From an uncultured Verrucomicrobia subdivision 3 bacterium (lineage in GTDB: Bacteria; Verrucomicrobiota; Verrucomicrobiia; Limisphaerales; UBA11358), in assembly GCA_903870815.1 (NCBI GenBank), contig CAIQEI010000062.1:1-43355 (forward strand): a stretch of 43,355 nt of DNA. The letters run 5' to 3'. The notes below the pieces were generated by a model. That model saw only the letters and a list, made by a program, of their open reading frames with translations. It did no database searches and had not been told where the DNA came from. Below are positions 22,521 through 31,268 of the stretch, in pieces (the first letter of the stretch is position 1; each line of letters begins with the position of its first letter). The translations under genes and the position numbers were made by a program.

Positions 22521-22730
22521 GCCCATGAGCTTGTTACCTTTGAAAATCTGTATCGACTCTTAAAAGATGCGGTATTCATCTTTGAGGATGCGGACCGAAT
22601 TAATGAAGATGCGGAACGAATCTTACATGATGAGCAGCTAATCTTCGAAGATTTGGACCGAATATTAAAAGATGTGGAGCTTATCTTCGACGATTGGGAC
22701 CTAATCTTACAGGATTGCTAGCTAATCATG
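22521..22730. repeat. Degenerate 21-base tandem repeat array, about ten units
   Basis: The triplet GAT recurs at exactly 21-base steps at 22566, 22587, 22608, 22629, 22650, 22671, 22692 and 22713, and two weaker units precede them. A typical unit is GAAGATGCGGAACGAATCTTA. Most units have imperfect dyad symmetry of the form AAGAT-N9-ATCTT. Read on the plus strand, the units are open from 22509 to a TAG at 22719-22721. They give a 7-residue repeat such as EDADRIN, EDAERIL, HDEQLIF, EDLDRIL, KDVELIF, DDWDLIL, with coiled-coil spacing. There is no ATG in that frame, only a CTG at 22548. The array may thus be a decayed coding repeat or a DNA-level binding array. Confidence 0.75.
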
Positions 22731-22886
22731 CAGTAATCCATGATAAGAGTATCGTATACTATGGCATGATGTATGCTGTTCCGTAAATACCCTTAGTGTG
22801 AGTGTGAAATATCCAAATTGAAAGGTAATAGTCAAACGCGCGAATGCTACGGGATACGTTGACAGTGGACGATTTGAATTGGCAGA

Positions 22887-22937
22887 GACGGTCCGTTGGC
22901 CGTCCGGGATCGCGTCCTGACCGTCGGCTCGAGCCGA
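22887..22937. repeat. Overlapping inverted repeats
   Basis: GACGGTC (22887-22893) and GACCGTC (22919-22925) form a 7-base stem. A perfect 14-base palindrome, TCGGCTCGAGCCGA (22924-22937), shares its left end with the second arm, so the two structures are mutually exclusive. They lie 130 bases before the 226-residue unknown gene. They could be a terminator-like or operator element. Confidence 0.4.
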
Positions 22938-23066
22938 TGGTCAAATGGCGAATTCAAAATGTATGTTTTGTAATTCTGAGTTCGGGATTAAAAAATCTCG
23001 TGAGCGTGGCCCCGCTGTTACTGCCAGTTAAAACCCGTCCGTTGTCAGGCTACAGAAAGTCACATT

Positions 23067-23747
23067 ATGGCAAATAAAATCAAATTCCTCCCCGTGAGGA
23101 AGGGAGACCAAATCGCCTTCGCCCAACAAATGCACGACGTAGTGTCGGCCACGGGCTTCGTCCCAACCACGATTGGGCTTACCGCCCAGGACGTAACCGA
23201 ACTGGGAACGCTCCTGACGACGGATCGAGGCAATCACACCGCCATCAACAACGCCATGGCCACGAAGAAGGCCAAGACGCAGGATATGAACGGCCCCGCC
23301 GGATCGCATCCGCAATTGATGGACAAGGTGCGCGTCATCGCCAATGCCGCCCGCGTCTCGAATGCCGCAGATGGGGTGCTGGCGACCATGGGCATCACCC
23401 GCCGGAGCCCCGGCGCCACGCCCAAGATCGTGCCGCTGACCGCGCCGGAATTTTCGCTGGAGGATGGCAAGCCGGGTTTTTTGCGCCTGCGCTTCCGCGA
23501 GGCGGGCAGCGCCAACCCGCGTGCCCGCGCCGCCAACACCATCGGCGTGCAAGTGGCCATTGTGGACGCCGCCAAGCCCGAGGTGAATGGCGAGGCCGAT
23601 ACCGTGCCCTTTGTGACGCTCACCCGCAGCCCGGCCAATCTGGATTCGAGCAAGCTGCCCGGCGAAGTGCGCATGTATGCGCGCTGGATCGGGTCGCGCG
23701 GCCAGGTGGGCGCCTGGTCCGTGGCGCTGGGCGCCACCGTGCCTTGA
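23067..23747 (+). CDS. Unknown protein, fibronectin-III-like C-terminal half
   Basis: A 226-residue protein that I do not recognise. It starts MANKIKFLPVRKGDQIAFAQQ, without a signal peptide or membrane segment. Residues 1 to about 115 look helical. Residues 120-226 look beta-rich, and the end GEVRMYARWIGSRGQVGAWS resembles the last strands of a fibronectin type III domain. It is followed 88 bases later by a smaller protein with similar beta-rich character, and the pair ends at a strong terminator, so they are probably one transcript. GC content and codon use match the core genes, unlike the AT-richer DNA upstream. That it is a real gene is well supported; the function is unknown. Confidence 0.7.
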   Translation: MANKIKFLPVRKGDQIAFAQQMHDVVSATGFVPTTIGLTAQDVTELGTLLTTDRGNHTAINNAMATKKAKTQDMNGPAGSHPQLMDKVRVIANAARVSNAADGVLATMGITRRSPGATPKIVPLTAPEFSLEDGKPGFLRLRFREAGSANPRARAANTIGVQVAIVDAAKPEVNGEADTVPFVTLTRSPANLDSSKLPGEVRMYARWIGSRGQVGAWSVALGATVP

Positions 23748-23835
23748 CCGTAACCGCTCGCATCCGGGCGGCGCGGGCTGTCCTCGGCGGGCTGTGGCGG
23801 GCAGGGGACTCCGCCCGGCCCGGATCGAACCGCTT

Positions 23836-24159
23836 ATGTACAAAGAACGCATCAAGGTTGGAAACGCCCGGCGCGGCAGTCGCGATTTGTCGCCGTCCGC
23901 GCCGGTTCTCACTCTCACGCTCACCGGTACCACGCTCACGTGGTCGCCGATGGATCCGACAGCAGCGGCTTGGGTCGTGAACATCTATGACTTGTCGGGC
24001 AACCTGCTGGACAATTCCGGCAGCATTGATGCCAGCCATGCCAGCGCGAACATCAATGATATGTGGGATCCGCCGCCGTTTCAGTTGTCCCTTCAAGCGC
24101 AAGGCAATGACGGCGTCAACTTCGGTCCTGAATCAAACAAGGTGAGCTGGTTGGGATGA
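23836..24159 (+). CDS. Small unknown protein, single beta-sandwich-like domain
   Basis: A 107-residue protein that starts MYKERIKVGNARRG. Its core (VLTLTLTGTTLTWSPMD, AAWVVNIYDLSGNLLDNSG, FQLSLQAQGNDG, GPESNKVSWLG) looks like one fibronectin-III-type domain. The frame is open back to 23677, but that part overlaps the previous gene and is arginine/proline-rich shadow sequence, so the ATG at 23836 is used. It has no signal peptide. It probably works with the 226-residue protein upstream; the two could be a secreted or structural pair exported by an unseen route. The terminator follows 70 bases downstream. Confidence 0.62.
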   Translation: MYKERIKVGNARRGSRDLSPSAPVLTLTLTGTTLTWSPMDPTAAAWVVNIYDLSGNLLDNSGSIDASHASANINDMWDPPPFQLSLQAQGNDGVNFGPESNKVSWLG

Positions 24160-24209
24160 AAACCATCATGGGCAGGCTGGACCTGACCGGCGCCAACGCT
24201 GCCTGAAAC

Positions 24210-24273
24210 AAAATTATAGGCGAAGCAAAAACGGGGGCCTGCCAGATAGGCGGCAGGCCCCCGTTATAATTTT
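24210..24273. terminator. Strong bidirectional intrinsic terminator
   Basis: AACGGGGGCCTGCC (24230-24243) and GGCAGGCCCCCGTT (24252-24265) form a perfect 14-base stem with an 8-base loop. Outside it, AAAATTATA (from about 24210) pairs with TATAATTTT (to 24273), giving A-rich and T-rich flanks on both strands. It sits between convergent genes ending at 24159 (+) and 24288 (-) and can serve both. Confidence 0.9.
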
Positions 24274-24287
24274 CGTCCGGATTATGC

Positions 24288-27038
24288 TCAATAGGTATAG
24301 CTGGCGGTGAACAGATTGCTGTCGGCGTCGTGCACGACCTTGAAACCGACCTTGCGGCAGATGTGGTGCATGGCGTGGTTTTCGGCCAGGACCTGGCCGG
24401 AGATGCGCACGAGTTTTTCCACGCGCCCGATCTCGATGAGGCGGCGGAGGAGTTCGGTGCCGAGTCCCTGGCCGTGCCATTCGTCGCTGACGAGGACGGC
24501 GAATTCCGCATCGTTGGTCGCGTGCTGCTTGCTCAAGCGGCCCACGCCCAGGATCTTCTTTTCTTCGCCCCGGGCGACCCGGAGTTCGGCCACGAGGGCG
24601 ATCTCGCGGTCATAGTCGTTGAAACAGATGCGGGTCATCCGTTCATGCGCGATGCGTTGCGACAGTTTGAGCGCGGCAAAGTAACGGTTGTAAACGCTTT
24701 CCTCGGACAGCGTCTCGTGGAACTTGATCATCAGCGGCTCGTCCTCCGGCTTGATGGGGCGGATGATGGTCGGCGCCTTGTTCTTCATTTTCCAAGGCGT
24801 GGAGTATTGGATGGGGTAGGGCCGGATGGCGGAATGAGGGAGTTTGGCTTCCGGGGTCTTGGGGTCGTGCAGCACCACGCGGGCGTCGAGCGCGAATATG
24901 CGTTCGGACGAGACGAGCAGGGGATTGATGTCGAGTTCGGCGATCCACGGCTGCTCGACGACGAGCTGGCTGAAGCGCACGAGCAGTTGTTCGAGCGCGG
25001 CGATGTTGGTCGCTTTGCGGCCGCGCACGCCCTTGAGCGCGGTGAAAATCTTGGTCCGCTCCATCATGCGGCGGGCGAGGGTGGCGTTGAGCGGCGGCAG
25101 GCCGAGCGCGCGGTCTTTGAACACTTCCACCAGCTGGCCGCCGGTGCCGAAGAGCAGCACGGGCCCGAATTGCGGGTCGATACTGCTACCGACGATGATT
25201 TCGTAGCCTTCCAGCTTGATCATCGGCTGGACGGTGACGCCGAGGAAATGTTCCTTGCCGACCTTCTTGGTCACGGAGGTTTCAATCGCCTTCCAAGCCT
25301 GGCGGACGGCGGAGGCGGTGCGCAGGTTCAATTGGATGCCGCCGACGTCCGTCTTGTGCGTGATGGTTTCGGAGTGGAGTTTCAGCACGACGGGGAAACC
25401 GAGTCGCGCGGCCTGTTTGATTGCTTCGCTTTCGGTCGTGGCGATGTGCGTCTCAACGGTCGGGATGCCATAGGAGGCGAGGAGTTTCTTGGATTCAAAT
25501 TCGGTGAGGATGGTGCGGCCGGATTTGCGGACTTCGGTGATGATGGCCGCGGCTTTATCGCGGTCAATTTCCCCGTGCGCATCATCCATGGGCATCGCGG
25601 GGGTTTCGTAAAGCTGGCGCAGATTCTCGCTGTAGCGCCACATGTAATAAAAGGCTTTCGCGGCGCGGTCGGGATATTTGAAGGTCGGGATCTGCGCGGC
25701 GTTGAGGATGTCCTCGCCTTTGGCCACCATGTCGGCCCCCATCCAGCTCGCGAGCACCGGCTTGTTCGGAATGCGCGCGTAGGGCTTCAGGCATTCGGCG
25801 GTCGCGGTCGGGTCGGTCATGGCCTGCGGCGTGAGGATGACGAGGATGCCGTCGGTGTTCGGGTCTTTCGACGCGATTTCCAGCGACTTGGCGTAAAGCT
25901 CCGGCTTGGCGTCGCCGATGATGTCCACGGGATTGTTATGGCTCCAGGTCGGCGGGAGAATGGCATTGAACGCGGCCATGGTTTCCGGCGTGAGCTCGGC
26001 GAGTTGCGCGCCGCTGCCAATCAGCATGTCGGTTGCGATCACGCTGGGGCCGCCGGCGTTGGTGACGATAGTCAAACGCGGGCCTTTCGGGCGCGGCTGT
26101 TTGCCGAGGACTTCGGCCATGTCGAACAATTCGGAAATCGCCTCGACCCGCAGCACGCCGACGCGCTGGAAGGCGGCTTGCAACACTTCATCGCTGCCGG
26201 TGAGCGAGCCGGTGTGAGACGCGGCGGCCTTGGCGGCGGCTTCGGTGCGGCCGGGTTTGATGACAATGATCGGCTTGGTCAGCGCCACTTCGCGCGCGGC
26301 GGAGAGGAACGACCGGGCGTCGCCGATGGATTCCATGTAGATGACGATGCTCTTGGTGTTCGGATCGTCGCCGAGATGATTGATCAAGTCGCCCCAGCCG
26401 ACGTCGAGCATCGAACCGAGCGAGACGAAGGCGCTGAAGCCGACGTTTTCCTTCAGGCTCCAGTCCAGGATGGCCGTGCAGAGCGCACCGCTCTGGCTGA
26501 TGAAGCCGACGCTGCCCGGCCGCGCCATGTCGGCGGCGAAGGTGGCATTGAACTTATTGCCGGGAACCATCACGCCCAGGCAGTTCGGCCCGACGATGCG
26601 GATGCCGGCTTGGTTGGCCTCGGCCAGCACCTGGCGTTCGAGTTCCACGCCAACGGGGCCGATTTCCTTGAAGCCAGCGGAAATAATAATGACGCCCTTG
26701 ACCCCCGCCTTGCCGCAATCCTTGACGATGCCCGGCACCGTCGGCGGTGGCGTGATGATGACGGCGAGGTCGACTTTTTCCGGCACGGCGGTGATGCTGG
26801 TGTACGCCTTGACGCCGAGGACGGTGTCGCGTTTCGGGTTCACCGGATAAATTTTGCCGGCGTAGCCGCCCTTGATCAGGTTTTCAAGAATCGTTCGCCC
26901 GACGCTGCCGGGATTTTCCGTCGCACCGATGATGGCGACGGATTTCGGTGAAAAAATCGGATCCAGCGGACGGCGGGAGGTCTGGCGCAGGATGTCGTGG
27001 GCGGATTCGATGGAATTGTGGGGGACGGCGGTGCTCAT
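24288..27038 (-). CDS. ADP-forming acyl-CoA synthetase fused to GNAT acetyltransferase
   Basis: A 916-residue protein. In order it has a CoA-binding Rossmann domain ([20 protein letters not shown], residues about 28-150), succinyl-CoA-ligase-like domains, an ATP-grasp domain (about 510-720; [31 protein letters not shown]) and a C-terminal GNAT domain (about 740-916; [22 protein letters not shown]). The first part belongs to enzymes converting acyl-CoA, ADP and phosphate to acid, CoA and ATP. The phospho-accepting His is present in [12 protein letters not shown] near residue 274. The GNAT part resembles the protein lysine acetyltransferase Pat/PatZ, which silences AMP-forming acetyl-CoA synthetase. 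It could thus make ATP from acetyl-CoA and also control acetate use; which activity dominates cannot be seen. Confidence 0.93.
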   Translation of the reverse strand: MSTAVPHNSIESAHDILRQTSRRPLDPIFSPKSVAIIGATENPGSVGRTILENLIKGGYAGKIYPVNPKRDTVLGVKAYTSITAVPEKVDLAVIITPPPTVPGIVKDCGKAGVKGVIIISAGFKEIGPVGVELERQVLAEANQAGIRIVGPNCLGVMVPGNKFNATFAADMARPGSVGFISQSGALCTAILDWSLKENVGFSAFVSLGSMLDVGWGDLINHLGDDPNTKSIVIYMESIGDARSFLSAAREVALTKPIIVIKPGRTEAAAKAAASHTGSLTGSDEVLQAAFQRVGVLRVEAISELFDMAEVLGKQPRPKGPRLTIVTNAGGPSVIATDMLIGSGAQLAELTPETMAAFNAILPPTWSHNNPVDIIGDAKPELYAKSLEIASKDPNTDGILVILTPQAMTDPTATAECLKPYARIPNKPVLASWMGADMVAKGEDILNAAQIPTFKYPDRAAKAFYYMWRYSENLRQLYETPAMPMDDAHGEIDRDKAAAIITEVRKSGRTILTEFESKKLLASYGIPTVETHIATTESEAIKQAARLGFPVVLKLHSETITHKTDVGGIQLNLRTASAVRQAWKAIETSVTKKVGKEHFLGVTVQPMIKLEGYEIIVGSSIDPQFGPVLLFGTGGQLVEVFKDRALGLPPLNATLARRMMERTKIFTALKGVRGRKATNIAALEQLLVRFSQLVVEQPWIAELDINPLLVSSERIFALDARVVLHDPKTPEAKLPHSAIRPYPIQYSTPWKMKNKAPTIIRPIKPEDEPLMIKFHETLSEESVYNRYFAALKLSQRIAHERMTRICFNDYDREIALVAELRVARGEEKKILGVGRLSKQHATNDAEFAVLVSDEWHGQGLGTELLRRLIEIGRVEKLVRISGQVLAENHAMHHICRKVGFKVVHDADSNLFTASYTY

Positions 27039-27171
27039 GTTGGAAAAATGGTTAATTACAGTTACGTTACCGGAAAGAAAATGCCATGCGCCTTGGGCGA
27101 GGACTTTCCAGCTTTTGGCAAATCATCACCCAATATTGTCCTCCGGTTGGACCGTTGGAAGTAAATGAAAG

Positions 27172-27846
27172 TTAAACTTGCGACTGCGAGTCCAGCCAGC
27201 GGACGGCGTAGCGGACCAGGTCATTCGCGGTTTTGAGGCCGAGTTTGGTCTTAATGTTGGCACGGTGGACTTCCACCGTCTTGATACTCAAGTGCAGATG
27301 CTCGGCGATGCTGCGCGTGCTGACTCCCTGGCTGATAAGCCGGAAAACCTCGAACTCGCGGTCAGAAAGTTTGCGCACTGGTGAACCCGTATTTTCCGCC
27401 TGCCGCCCGGAAAAGACTTCCAGAATGCGCTCCGACATCTTTTCACTGACATAGATTTGGCCCGCGAGGACTTGGCGGATGGCGGCGAGGAATTTTTTAC
27501 CGCCTTCCTGTTTCATGATATAGCCGCGACCGCCGGCGCGCAGCACGCGTTCCGCATAAAATAACTCGTCGTGCATCGAGACGACCAGAATGGGCAGCTC
27601 CGGTCTCAGAACGCGGATGTCTTTGATGAGTTCCAGGCCGTTTTTGTCCGGCAGCGAAATATCCAGCAGGGCGAGATCGAATTTCTGCTTCGTCAGCGCA
27701 TCGATCGCCTGCCTGGCATTATCCGCTTCGGCGGTGACCTTCAGGCCAGGTTCGTTTCCGATCAGCTGTGCGAGCCCGGTGCGCATCATCGGATGGTCGT
27801 CCACGATGAGGATGCGCTGGTCGGGTGTTTTTATTTTAGCGGCCAT
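27172..27846 (-). CDS. NarL/FixJ-type response regulator
   Basis: A 224-residue response regulator. The receiver domain has ILIVDDHPMMRTGLAQL, the phospho-accepting Asp62 in DLALLDISLPDKNG, and the conserved Lys in GYIMKQEGGKKF. A LuxR-type helix-turn-helix follows (LSDREFEVFRLISQGVSTRS, IKTVEVHRANIKTKLGL). The start at the ATG ending at 27846 is preceded by CAGGAG at good spacing and is preferred over an upstream ATG at 27873. The start overlaps the end of the histidine kinase gene by 11 bases, so the two are translationally coupled and are almost certainly a cognate pair. It is the DNA-binding output of this system. The adjacent acyl-CoA synthetase gene is a plausible target. Confidence 0.93.
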   Translation of the reverse strand: MAAKIKTPDQRILIVDDHPMMRTGLAQLIGNEPGLKVTAEADNARQAIDALTKQKFDLALLDISLPDKNGLELIKDIRVLRPELPILVVSMHDELFYAERVLRAGGRGYIMKQEGGKKFLAAIRQVLAGQIYVSEKMSERILEVFSGRQAENTGSPVRKLSDREFEVFRLISQGVSTRSIAEHLHLSIKTVEVHRANIKTKLGLKTANDLVRYAVRWLDSQSQV

Positions 27847-29017
27847 GTGAATCTCCTGAGTTTTTCGGCGCATGGCAGATTACCATCACGCCGCCAGCCG
27901 GAATCTGCTCCACCCGCAACGATCCGCCCACCATGCCGATGCGCGCCTGCATGATTCGCAAACCCATGCCGCTGCCGCCGGAAAAGTTTTCCGGGAAACC
28001 GGCGCCGTCATCACTCACCTGCAGTGAAAGGCCATCCGCATCCGCGCGCAACCGGACGGAAATGTGCTTGGCCTTGCCGTGCTTGATGGCGTTGGAAACC
28101 GCCTCCTGCACGATGCGGAACAGGTGCGTGGCCGCCGCATGATCGTTGTACTTTACGATTTCAGGGCAGTCAAAGGTGCACTTTACGCGGAACAATGTCT
28201 CCGTGTTGACCGTGAGCTCCGCGAGCGCGGACATCAGGCCCTCGGATTCGAGAGTGACAGGTGAAAGCCCGCGCGCCAGCAGCCGCGTCTGGCTGATGGC
28301 CTCGCGCACGGCCGCGGCGATGCCGGTGGCGCGCGCCGCCGCGTCCGGCGAGTGCGGTTCCAGTTTCTGGGCCAGGACCTGGCTCAACATTTCGATGCCG
28401 GCCAGATGCTGGCAGAGGCCGTCGTGCAAATCCTGGCCGATGCGTCGCTGCTCGCGCTCGCTGATTTCGAGATTCTCCTTTTCCAGCCGCTTGCGCTCCG
28501 TAATGTCGCGGATGAAGCCGGTGAATATCCGCCGGTCGCTCAGCTTCACCTCGCTCACCGACAGATCCATCGGAAACAGGGTGCCGTCCTTTTTGCGCGC
28601 GAAAGTTTCGCGCCCGATGCCGATGATTTTGGCGTGCCCGGTGTGCCGGTAATTCTCCAGGTAGCCGTCGTGCTGCTCGCGGTGAGGCGTAGACATTAGC
28701 ACCCTGATATTTTTGCCGATGACCTCGGCGGCCTGGTAGCCGAAGATCTTTTCGGAGGCGGGATTGAACGATTCAATGGTGCCGCGCTCGTCGATGGTGA
28801 TGATGCCCTCGACGGCTGTTTCCAGAATGGCGCGCAGCCGCTCCTCGCGGTCGCGGACGGCGGACTCGGAGCGAGCCAGTTGCCCGGCACCTGACAGTTT
28901 TTTGGTCTTCTTCATCCCGCTTTTGGCGGGAATATCGGCCATTTTTTGGCCGAAGCCAATGCCAATCGCGGTATCAATAATGACTCGCGAACCGGACGGG
29001 GCATGGGGCCGGCACAT
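27836..29017 (-). CDS. FixL-like PAS sensor histidine kinase
   Basis: A cytoplasmic 393-residue kinase with no membrane segment. The PAS domain (residues about 58-175) closely follows the FixL heme domain: MSTPHREQHDGYLENYR, IIGIGRETFARKKDG, FPMDLSVSEV, FTGFIRDITERK. The heme-ligand His of FixL matches His116 in REQHDGYL, and its O2-sensing distal Arg matches Arg136 in IGIGR, with the same 20-residue spacing. A HisKA_3 dimerisation domain has the phospho-accepting His198 in IGQDLHDGLCQHL. The ATPase domain has RIVQEAVSNAIKHGK, DDGAGFP and GSGMGLRIM. Heme binding and oxygen sensing are inferred from these residues. The upstream regulator gene ends 7 bases before. Later starts at 28942 or 28915 are possible. 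Confidence 0.9.
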   Translation of the reverse strand: MCRPHAPSGSRVIIDTAIGIGFGQKMADIPAKSGMKKTKKLSGAGQLARSESAVRDREERLRAILETAVEGIITIDERGTIESFNPASEKIFGYQAAEVIGKNIRVLMSTPHREQHDGYLENYRHTGHAKIIGIGRETFARKKDGTLFPMDLSVSEVKLSDRRIFTGFIRDITERKRLEKENLEISEREQRRIGQDLHDGLCQHLAGIEMLSQVLAQKLEPHSPDAAARATGIAAAVREAISQTRLLARGLSPVTLESEGLMSALAELTVNTETLFRVKCTFDCPEIVKYNDHAAATHLFRIVQEAVSNAIKHGKAKHISVRLRADADGLSLQVSDDGAGFPENFSGGSGMGLRIMQARIGMVGGSLRVEQIPAGGVMVICHAPKNSGDSHGR

Positions 29018-29024
29018 TAAGCGG

Positions 29025-29987
29025 TCAGTGGATCAGCAGTTGGGCGCGGTAATCGGTCGGCGACTGGCCCAGTACTTTCTTGAAGACGCGGTTGAAGTGG
29101 GTGAGCGACTGGAAGCCGACTTCAAACGCGATCTCGCTGATGCGCAGGTTGGGGTTCAACAACAGGTTTTTGGATTTTTCGATCCGGATGCGCGCGACGT
29201 AATCGGTGAAATTAATGCCGGTGACCTTTTTGAATGTCTTGCAGAAGTAGTAGCTGCTCATGTTCACGGCCTTGGAGACCTCGCCCAGCTTGATCTCCTC
29301 GGTTTGGTGTTCATTGATGTAGGCGCGCGCCTTGGTGATGACGGGCGGTTCGGAATTCTCCTGCTGGATGAAGACTTGGTTGCTGAGCATCGCCAGGTGC
29401 TGGGAAAATATGGACAGCAGTTTCACGACGGATTCATGCTGCTTTTGTGAAATCACTTTGCCTTTAAAATAGGCTTTGCGCAGGGTTTCACGGTTCGCTT
29501 CGATGCCCCATTTTTGGCACAGCCGCACGACTTTGCTGAACTGCGCTTCGGTGGGTTTCTTCCGGAAAACCTGGCCGACTTGGAGAAAACCAATCAGGCG
29601 GTCGCTCATGTGGACCGGCACGGCGGTGTCGCATAGACCGGCTGGGCAGACCACAGTGCCGGCGGTCTTGGCGGCCTTCTGGCACAACCGCTCCTGCACT
29701 TGCAGGCAGGCCGCGCACGAACTGCTTTTGTTGGAGATTAGCGCGCAGAACGGGTTTTCATTGTTCTTGCCATGGTGCGGCAATTGCCAGGTTTCCACCG
29801 GCTGCAGGGCCACCGGCAGGCCGGTGATGTCGCTGAACGCACGCTCGTAATCACGGTAGGTGCGCGAGCCCGCCAAGGCGTCCACCAGCGCGCGGTTGCT
29901 GGTGCCGCTTTCGGTGTTGCCTGGCATCGGGTTGGGGGATGAGGCTTCCTCCGCCTCAGTATGAGAGTTAGCAAAATTTGTTTGCAT
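29025..29987 (-). CDS. PocR-AraC transcription regulator
   Basis: A 320-residue regulator. Residues about 35-200 form a PocR-type sensor domain (YRDYERAFSDITGLPVALQP). It has the conserved cysteines (FCALIS, CAACLQVQERLC, VCPAGLCDTAVPV) and IGFLQVGQVF. PocR domains are predicted to bind small hydrocarbon derivatives, as in control of propanediol use. Residues about 215-320 are an AraC-type double helix-turn-helix (LGEVSKAVNMSSYYFCKTFK, ISEIAFEVGFQSLTHFNRVF). It is the first gene of a three-gene operon with the FixL-like kinase and the response regulator, 7 bases before the kinase start. The operon thus couples a small-molecule sensor and a probable oxygen sensor. Confidence 0.92.
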   Translation of the reverse strand: MQTNFANSHTEAEEASSPNPMPGNTESGTSNRALVDALAGSRTYRDYERAFSDITGLPVALQPVETWQLPHHGKNNENPFCALISNKSSSCAACLQVQERLCQKAAKTAGTVVCPAGLCDTAVPVHMSDRLIGFLQVGQVFRKKPTEAQFSKVVRLCQKWGIEANRETLRKAYFKGKVISQKQHESVVKLLSIFSQHLAMLSNQVFIQQENSEPPVITKARAYINEHQTEEIKLGEVSKAVNMSSYYFCKTFKKVTGINFTDYVARIRIEKSKNLLLNPNLRISEIAFEVGFQSLTHFNRVFKKVLGQSPTDYRAQLLIH

Positions 29988-30234
29988 GACGACAATTTAA
30001 GTGAAGTCGGTAGTGGTATCAATTGGTGGAACACCTGATTTAGAATAGTTTAAGCCGCAGGTCATCTAAGGGAATACCCTATGCCGTCAGCGCGTTGAAA
30101 TAAACCAGCGGCACCAAGGGACCGCAGGTGGACGGTTTGGTCAAGAAAATCAGTTCTGAGCCGACGGCGCGCGTTATATTTGTGTCAGGGGAGCCGGAAT
30201 CTGCCCGCACATGACATTTGGGCAATCTTCGGTG

Positions 30235-30262
30235 TTGAAACCGGACCCGGATAGTCTATTAT
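30235..30262 (+). promoter_or_regulatory. Probable sigma-70-type promoter of tRNA-Pro
   Basis: TTGAAA (30235-30240) and TATTAT (30257-30262) are separated by 16 bases. The expected transcription start is about 10 bases before the tRNA 5' end at 30279. Confidence 0.6.
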
Positions 30263-30278
30263 CCAAGTTTCAATGGTT

Positions 30279-30356
30279 CGGGGCGTAGCGTAGCCCGGCT
30301 AGCGCGCTTGCTTGGGGTGCAAGAGGTCGGGAGTTCAAATCTCCCCGCCCCGACCA
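30279..30356 (+). tRNA. tRNA-Pro (GGG anticodon), CCA encoded
   Basis: A complete 78-base cloverleaf. The acceptor arms CGGGGCG and CGCCCCG pair perfectly. The anticodon stem CTTGC/GCAAG closes the loop TTGGGGT with anticodon GGG. The T arm is GGGAG-TTCAAAT-CTCCC. The discriminator A and the encoded CCA end follow, then a short T-run. It reads CCC (and by wobble CCU) proline codons. It is convergent with the protease gene. Confidence 0.96.
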
Positions 30357-30404
30357 TTTTTCTAAAAGCTTTTCAGCGGTATCCGCTTCTGCTTCGACAG
30401 GTCT

Positions 30405-31268
30405 TTATTTTACTGTGAACGCAAAGATATTGGTTCGTCCTGCTTCTTGCACCACTACGGTCACAGGTTTTCCAATGGAATCATAATACCATTTTTGGAA
30501 TGCGGCGAAGTTTCTCGCATCCGGCGTTGCATCGGCTGCATTGTCTTGGCCATGGGGGATTTTTATCACCTTGATCGGTGGGGCTGAAGAATTAGTGGCC
30601 CCCAGTTGCTCCCAGGTCCTCGATTCTCCGGAAATATTGAGTCGTATAAAATCCTGGGTGGGAATGGCAAAGCTCATATTCTGCGCGTCCGACTTGGTCC
30701 ACGAGGCAATGCCAATGACCTCCCCGCGCTGGTTGAAAATGGGGCTCCCACTGTTGCCCGGCGAGATGGGGCAGGAAAGTTGATACTCGCGAAAGCCGTC
30801 CACGCTCTGAATCTGGCTGATCAATCCATCACTGATGCTAAAAGCATAGCCCTTGGGTGTGCCGACAACATAAATTCGCGCGGCCACGGCTTGCTGTTCC
30901 CGGCATAAGGCCGCCTGCCCATGGGGTCGGGGTCTTTCCAGCTTCAGCAACGCCAGATCGCGCAATGCATCCTGATGAATGCACCCGATCACTTTCATGC
31001 GTTGGCCGTCGGCGAACACTGCCCAAACCGTTCGAGCGTTCGCGACGACATGCCAGGCGGTCACCGCAACATCGTCGGCCAATGCGAGCACACCGCTACC
31101 GACAAACTTTTCGCCACTTTGGGTCTCCACTTCCAAAGTCATCACTGAGGGCAAAACTTTTTGATAAAGCTTTTCGGGCGTCAGCGCCGCCGGCAATCTC
31201 GTCGGATTGGCCGCGAAGACCAAACAAACTCCCCAACAAAGGGCCAGATGATATTTGACGTTCGTCAT
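30405..31268 (-). CDS. Secreted trypsin-like serine protease, HtrA-type core without PDZ
   Basis: A 287-residue protein with an N-terminal hydrophobic signal segment (YHLALCWGVCLVFAA). The S1C-type triad is intact: His73 in VAVTAWHVVA, Asp104 in RDLALLKL, and Ser173 in SPGNSGSPIFNQRGEVIGIA. The protease core ends near residue 215. The remaining 70 residues (KVIKIPHGQDNAAD, ARNFAAFQKWYYDS) are not a PDZ domain and are unrecognised. HtrA-like enzymes degrade misfolded proteins outside the cytoplasm. The single-domain form here may be a stress protease with a different substrate-selection tail. The upstream gap carries a large inverted repeat (31361-31441). It is divergent from the FtsH-like gene, another quality-control protease. 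Confidence 0.9.
   Translation of the reverse strand: MTNVKYHLALCWGVCLVFAANPTRLPAALTPEKLYQKVLPSVMTLEVETQSGEKFVGSGVLALADDVAVTAWHVVANARTVWAVFADGQRMKVIGCIHQDALRDLALLKLERPRPHGQAALCREQQAVAARIYVVGTPKGYAFSISDGLISQIQSVDGFREYQLSCPISPGNSGSPIFNQRGEVIGIASWTKSDAQNMSFAIPTQDFIRLNISGESRTWEQLGATNSSAPPIKVIKIPHGQDNAADATPDARNFAAFQKWYYDSIGKPVTVVVQEAGRTNIFAFTVK

Larger units (their letters stand above)
22116..23066. other. Long non-genic stretch of 951 bases, AT-richer in its middle
   Basis: There is no convincing gene. The open frame 22122-22475 (+) has no family features and spans palindromes. The stretch holds three separable structures annotated below: REP-like palindromes near 22273-22334, a 21-base tandem array at 22521-22730, and a pair of overlapping inverted repeats at 22887-22937. 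Such a pile-up between a secreted-protein gene and two unknown genes suggests a scar of mobile or repetitive DNA. Confidence 0.5.

Noticed and set aside
22521-22730. A CRISPR array
   Set aside because: The 21-base units are contiguous with no spacers, they are degenerate, and there are no cas genes.
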